Positions 23,990 through 26,835 of a stretch of 26,835 bases of DNA are shown piece after piece (the first letter of the stretch is position 1; each line of letters starts with the position of its first letter). The notes under the pieces are model-generated. The model was given only the letters and a program-made list of their open reading frames with translations, was not told where the DNA came from and searched no databases. The stretch covers positions 1-26,835 of the forward strand of contig VSND01000061.1 in the NCBI GenBank assembly GCA_009774145.1. The letters run 5' to 3'. The translations under genes and the position numbers were made by a program. This stretch comes from Lachnospiraceae bacterium (GTDB lineage: Bacteria > Bacillota > Clostridia > Lachnospirales > Lachnospiraceae).

Positions 23990-24095
23990 TAGGACAAGCT
24001 GTTTCCCGCAATCAAAAATGATATGGTATAAAAAAAGTTGACAGCCCATTCTCAAGGATTTGAGATATAATCAAGAGAATAAGGAGTGAACAAAA

Positions 24096-24434
24096 ATGGC
24101 AGAAAACAGGCAATACGACCATGAATACGAAGTACAGGCAGTGAAACCCGCAAAGGAAATCGGACAAGCAAAAGCCGCCAAAGAACTGGGGGTACCAAAG
24201 AATACTATGTATGGCTGGGTACGGGCCAACCGCCCTGGCAGCCTCGACCCTGGGGCAGGTTCACAGACCCCGCAAAGCGCCATGACGCTTAATGAGGAAC
24301 TCTTAAAGCTCCGACAGCAGGTTAAGGAACAGGAAAAAGAAATCCGCCGTTTGAAAAAGGAAAATGACTTTCTTGAGGAAGCCGGCGCTTTTTTCGCCGC
24401 GAGCCGTCTGAGGTCAGCAAAAACGAAAGAATGA
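24096..24434 (+). CDS. IS3-family transposase OrfA
   Basis: 112-aa DNA-binding subunit. A helix-turn-helix (YEVQAVKPAKEIGQAKAAKELGVPKNTMYGWV, about 12-45) recognises the IS ends. A leucine-zipper coiled coil (LKLRQQVKEQEKEIRRLKKENDFLEE, about 67-95) serves dimerisation with OrfB. AAGGAG lies 8 nt before the ATG. The final ATGA overlaps the orfB start. Most IS3 members join OrfA and OrfB by a -1 frameshift. Here orfB has its own ATG at the overlap, so termination-reinitiation is also possible. Confidence 0.93.
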   Translation: MAENRQYDHEYEVQAVKPAKEIGQAKAAKELGVPKNTMYGWVRANRPGSLDPGAGSQTPQSAMTLNEELLKLRQQVKEQEKEIRRLKKENDFLEEAGAFFAASRLRSAKTKE

Positions 24435-25339
24435 AGTTTATTGCGTTTAAAACCAAAGACGGCGAATTAAAAGGAAATCTTTCTTTTTACTGCAGAGCCC
24501 TTCGTGTCAGCAGGCAGGGATTTTACCGGTACCTTGCAAATAAAGACCGCCCATGGAAGTACCAGGCTCTGGCAGATGCCATGATGGAGATCCTTGAGGA
24601 AGACGATTGTAATGACACCTGCGGCCGGATCCGCATGTATCAGGCATTAATGTTAAAACAGCCTGAAAATGTGGATATTCCCAGCGAACGTACTGTTTAC
24701 CGTGTCATGGAGGATATTGGAATCAGCCATCATCCCAGGCGTAAACCAGACGGAATCACGAAAGCAGACCGGGAAGCCCGGAAATCAGAAGATCTGTTAA
24801 AACGTGATTTCAAGTCAGAGGAACCGCTGTCCAAGTGCGTAACAGACATAACAGAGATCAAAGCCAGCGATGGAAAGCTGTATGTTTCCGCTGTTTTCGA
24901 CTGCTTCGATTCCAGCGTGGTTGGCCTGGCAATGGATACAAACATGAAAGCTCCGTTATGTGTGCGGACATTGAAAAACGCGGCGGAAGCGTATCCAGGC
25001 ATCCGCGGAGCAATTATCCACAGTGACAGAGGAAGCCAGTACACCAGCCGGCTTTATCGGGACGCAATCAATCAATATGGCATCCGACAAAGCATGAACA
25101 GCGCGGGTGGAAGATGCCATGATAATGCCCGCTGTGAAAGCATGTGGGCCAGAATGAAATCAGAACTGTTATATGACCGCTATGATACTGAGAAGATGAG
25201 CACAGATGAACTGAAAACCCTGATCTGGAGATATTTCATCAGCTATTGGAATAACCGGAGGATCTGTTCTGCTAATGGAGGGCTTCCTCCCATCATCAAA
25301 CGACAGCGATACTATGATTCTCTGGAAGAAGCAGCATAG
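24431..25339 (+). CDS. IS3-family transposase OrfB (DDE catalytic subunit)
   Basis: 302-aa catalytic subunit with an rve/DDE integrase core. The first Asp is in CVTDITEIK, the second in IIHSDRGSQYTS, and the Glu in CHDNARCESMWARMKSELL, with the spacing typical of IS3. The N-terminal part contains the HTH_21-like region RIRMYQALMLKQPENVDIPSERTVYRVMEDIGI. The C-terminus YISYWNNRRI-like sequence (FISYWNNRRICSANGGLPP) is standard. The frame is intact from end to end, so the IS may still be active. The gene overlaps orfA by 4 nt. Confidence 0.94.
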   Translation: MKFIAFKTKDGELKGNLSFYCRALRVSRQGFYRYLANKDRPWKYQALADAMMEILEEDDCNDTCGRIRMYQALMLKQPENVDIPSERTVYRVMEDIGISHHPRRKPDGITKADREARKSEDLLKRDFKSEEPLSKCVTDITEIKASDGKLYVSAVFDCFDSSVVGLAMDTNMKAPLCVRTLKNAAEAYPGIRGAIIHSDRGSQYTSRLYRDAINQYGIRQSMNSAGGRCHDNARCESMWARMKSELLYDRYDTEKMSTDELKTLIWRYFISYWNNRRICSANGGLPPIIKRQRYYDSLEEAA

Positions 25340-25381
25340 AATACAAAACCCTTGAGAAAAATGTGTCAACTAATCTTGACA

Positions 25382-25519
25382 AAATCAGAAAACCGTTACA
25401 AGTGGAACAAAGCCACGCTGACCCATATCCTCACATGGCAGGAGTATTGCGGTGATGTAGTCAACTTCAAGACAGCAAAGCATTCCCGGGACAAACGAAA
25501 CCACTATGTAGACCGCCAA
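25382..25519 (+). pseudogene. Serine recombinase remnant (TnpX-like internal fragment)
   Basis: A short in-frame stretch reads YKWNKATLTHILTWQEYCGD then VVNFKTAKHSRDKRNHYVDR. This matches the middle of large serine recombinases of Tn4451/TnpX-type mobilisable elements, where WNxxTxxxILxxxEYCGxxVNFKT lies in the Recombinase domain. There is no catalytic N-terminus and no ribosome binding site. The frame degenerates after the DR. It abuts the right end of the IS, which probably removed the upstream part. Confidence 0.75.
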
Positions 25520-25610
25520 ACCGCCTATACAGCCCGCGAGAGCGGCGCAGGCGGGAACGGGGAAATTTTACAATGGTAACGGGCATTGTATCTACTCTTA
25601 TCAAATTAAA

Positions 25611-25676
25611 ATGTCAAAAACTCTTGACATTTATTCTCTGACTTGATATTATAAAAATGTCAAAAGTATTTGACAT
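25611..25676 (+). promoter_or_regulatory. Promoter with two matched 20-bp palindromic operators
   Basis: ATGTCAAAAACTCTTGACAT (25611-25630) and ATGTCAAAAGTATTTGACAT (25657-25676) are near-identical palindromes with half-site ATGTCAA. The first includes the -35 TTGACA (25624-25629). With 17-bp spacing, TATTAT (25647-25652) is the -10, which places the start of transcription within the second operator. Binding at either site should block transcription. The XRE repressor encoded two genes downstream is the likely ligand. Confidence 0.78.
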
Positions 25677-25713
25677 TTCAAAGCCGATTTAATATTGAAA
25701 GGAGTAAGGTATT

Positions 25714-26004
25714 ATGCCAGCAGGTGCAGGAATTTTTTTAGGAATTGTTTTATTTGTGTTTACCTCATTGGATATATTCATGTTGGTATCACTCTTAAAA
25801 CCGGGCGATGAACGCAATCAAGTTATTGTATGGAAAGCAAGTTCTTTTACTTTGCTTGCAATGGTGGGAGCAAACATTTTAGACGTTATTGAAAATTTTG
25901 TAAGAGCACAGCCCATGTCACAAAACCCTTTTATTCAACTGGAAGTTGCCGCCATTGTTTATTTTGTAGCCCTTATGTTTTATAAAAAAAGGCATGGTGG
26001 TTGA
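25714..26004 (+). CDS. Small three-helix membrane protein of unknown function
   Basis: 96 aa. Hydrophobic helices lie at about residues 6-28 (IFLGIVLFVFTSLDIFMLVSLL), 42-60 (ASSFTLLAMVGANILDVI) and 74-90 (LEVAAIVYFVALMFY), with a charged loop (KPGDERNQVIVWK) after the first. The C-terminus KKRHGG is basic and cytosolic. AAAGGAG lies 9 nt before the ATG. The gene is coupled to the XRE repressor gene (next start 2 nt after this stop) and is under the palindromic operators. I do not recognise the family by name. Pairs of a small membrane protein and a YozG-like XRE regulator are common in Clostridia. Confidence 0.75.
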   Translation: MPAGAGIFLGIVLFVFTSLDIFMLVSLLKPGDERNQVIVWKASSFTLLAMVGANILDVIENFVRAQPMSQNPFIQLEVAAIVYFVALMFYKKRHGG

Positions 26005-26005
26005 T

Positions 26006-26197
26006 ATGGAAAATACCATCAGAAACAGACGAAAGGAGTTAGGGCTATCCCAAGAGGAATTAGCGAGAAAATGCGGTGTTTCCAGACAGACTGTAAATGC
26101 AATCGAAAACAACAAGTATGACCCTACATTAACATTAGCGTTTAGCCTTGCAAAAGAATTGTGTGTTACTGTTGATGAACTTTTTATACCGTCTTAA
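26006..26197 (+). CDS. XRE-family transcriptional regulator, YozG-like
   Basis: 63-aa protein that is essentially one helix-turn-helix domain: IRNRRKELGLSQEELARKCG, then VSRQTVNAIENNKYDPTLTLAFSLAKEL and the C-terminal VTVDELFIP, the standard ending of this group. ATG 26006 has GGTGG 5 nt upstream and gives the typical MENTIRNRRKEL start. ATG 25994 is possible but poorly spaced. It follows the membrane-protein gene and probably represses both genes through the two palindromes at 25611-25676. A terminator lies at 26250. Confidence 0.9.
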   Translation: MENTIRNRRKELGLSQEELARKCGVSRQTVNAIENNKYDPTLTLAFSLAKELCVTVDELFIPS

Positions 26198-26249
26198 TTC
26201 GTGAGAAAACAATCACTAAATAACTACTACTTTCACAGTAGCACCACCA

Positions 26250-26287
26250 AGCAGGAAATCCCAAAATGGACTTCCTGCTTTTCTTAT
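26250..26287 (+). terminator. Rho-independent terminator after the XRE gene
   Basis: AGCAGGAA (26250-26257) pairs with TTCCTGCT (26272-26279), with inner TCC/GGA pairing, and TTTCTTAT follows. It is 52 nt after the XRE stop codon. Confidence 0.82.
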
Positions 26288-26434
26288 ATTTGAAACCAGA
26301 AAAGGAAACGGGAAGAATTAAATCTCCCTTGCTTGACAAGGGCGCATTATCCCAGATTTTCAATTACCCGAGAAAACTCTCAAAACTGCCGACATAAAAG
26401 GCTTTCAAAGAAGTTACCTCGGATAATGTAAGAG

Positions 26435-26705
26435 CTATTTCAGGAAGTCAGGGATCTGATTCTCGTTCTTTTGCGTAACAGGATTTTCTTTTTGATGGGA
26501 AAACCACTTTTCGTTCCAATCCCGGATATGCCTGTTTACGGTTCCCTGTGAAAGTTCAGCATACCGTTCTGTTGTGGAGATCGAGGAATGTCCGAGGAAA
26601 TTTTTGATTGCCATAATCGGTACCCCGGCTTCCAACATATGTGTGGCAGTCGTATGCCTCATGGTGTGCGGGGTGTAGCGTTTTCCCAGGAACATTTCCG
26701 GATTC
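26435..26705 (-). pseudogene. Tyrosine recombinase remnant (C-terminal catalytic part)
   Basis: The frame reads KRYTPHTMRHTTATHMLEAG, then MAIKNFLGHSSISTTERYAELS, covering the HxxR, GH and nucleophile Tyr motifs of phage-integrase/XerD enzymes. The N-terminal core-binding domain and the first catalytic Arg are missing. The upstream codons belong to a different gene fragment in another frame. The tail (HIRDWNEKWFSHQKENP) matches the ends of transposon-type integrases. It cannot be functional as it stands. Confidence 0.82.
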
Positions 26706-26765
26706 TTCCTCGGTCAAGCATGTTTTGATTACCCGGCTTCGGTGGGGCGTGTTGTATTTTTTCAT
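26706..26765 (-). pseudogene. N-terminal fragment of a MobC/RHH-like mobilisation protein
   Basis: An ATG at 26765, with AGGAGG about 9 nt upstream, starts MKKYNTPHRSRVIKTCLTEE. This resembles the beginnings of small mobilisation proteins of conjugative or mobilisable elements, in which a basic head is followed by a ribbon-helix-helix starting V-x-x-x-LTEEE. Homology stops after about 20 codons, where the sequence passes into the tyrosine-recombinase remnant. The ribosome binding site and start survive but the gene is deleted. Confidence 0.45.
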
Positions 26766-26835
26766 GGCTGTGAACCTCCTTTCGTGGGTGGATTTTTTCA
26801 AGCGGCGCAAGCCGCAAAAGGCGGGCTTGGGGTGG

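Larger units (their letters stand above)
24038..25369 (+). mobile_element. IS3-family insertion sequence (about 1.33 kb)
   Basis: Imperfect terminal inverted repeats start TTGACA and share TTCTCAAGG: 24038-24059 against the complement of 25348-25369, 16 of 22 positions identical. They enclose orfA and orfB of an IS3-family transposase. The exact outermost base is uncertain by one (TTGACA or TGACA ends). I find no clear 3-5 bp target duplication in the immediate flanks, so flanking DNA may have been rearranged after insertion. Confidence 0.85.

Noticed and set aside
25611..25676. CRISPR-like or satellite repeat
   Set aside because: There are only two copies, each is itself palindromic, and they bracket a promoter, so operators explain them better.

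Overview
The window looks like a chromosomal segment of a spore-forming, anaerobic, gut-type Clostridia, most likely Lachnospiraceae. Evidence: the spore-coat genes cotJA/cotJB/cotJC, a two-domain AdhE with a Rex-type operator, strong AGGAGG-like ribosome binding sites, moderate GC content, and many Firmicutes-style mobile-element relics. No rRNA, tRNA or CRISPR array was recognised.

Layout. (1) 198-857: a lone DUF4304-like gene. (2) 5732 down to 1085, minus strand: a six-gene antimicrobial-peptide immunity operon, made of a LanFEG/CprABC-type ABC transporter, a YccF-family membrane protein, an OmpR-type response regulator and a sensor kinase, closed by an intrinsic terminator at 1050-1080. 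(3) 5980-6849: a rhomboid-like membrane protein with a zinc-ribbon tail. (4) 6928-7499: cotJA, cotJB and the first 33 codons of cotJC. (5) 7491-23632: a 16.1-kb segment that splits cotJC. (6) 23633-23989: the next part of cotJC, in frame with the first. (7) 24038-26835: an IS3-family insertion sequence, fragments of a serine recombinase, a tyrosine recombinase and a mobilisation protein, and a small membrane protein/XRE repressor pair with two matched operators.

The main result is the split cotJC. The reading frame stops making sense exactly after a GGTCCCGAT repeat at 7491-7499 and resumes exactly at the same repeat at 23633-23641. The longer match is 18 bp with 16 identities. A large serine recombinase (21704-23260) and a divergent 72-aa protein lie just inside the right boundary. 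This is the architecture of skin-like intervening elements, in which a recombinase excises DNA in the mother cell to rebuild a sporulation gene. The cargo is not phage-like. It holds trkA-trkH (K+ uptake), adhE (fermentation) and a nucleoside/C-nucleoside salvage operon. Even after excision the rebuilt CotJC would end at about 148 aa, against 189 aa in B. subtilis, so a second lesion has removed its C-terminus.

Inside the element, 13680-21663 is one tightly packed operon: a GntR/HutC repressor, a PurM-like ATP-dependent enzyme, an eIF2B/ribose-bisphosphate-isomerase-like protein, a nucleoside-type ABC importer (ATPase, two permeases, BMP lipoprotein) and pseudouridine-5'-phosphate glycosidase PsuG. 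The usual PfkB-type pseudouridine kinase PsuK is absent. The PurM-like protein may be the missing nucleoside kinase, which would make this a variant salvage pathway. That assignment is inference.
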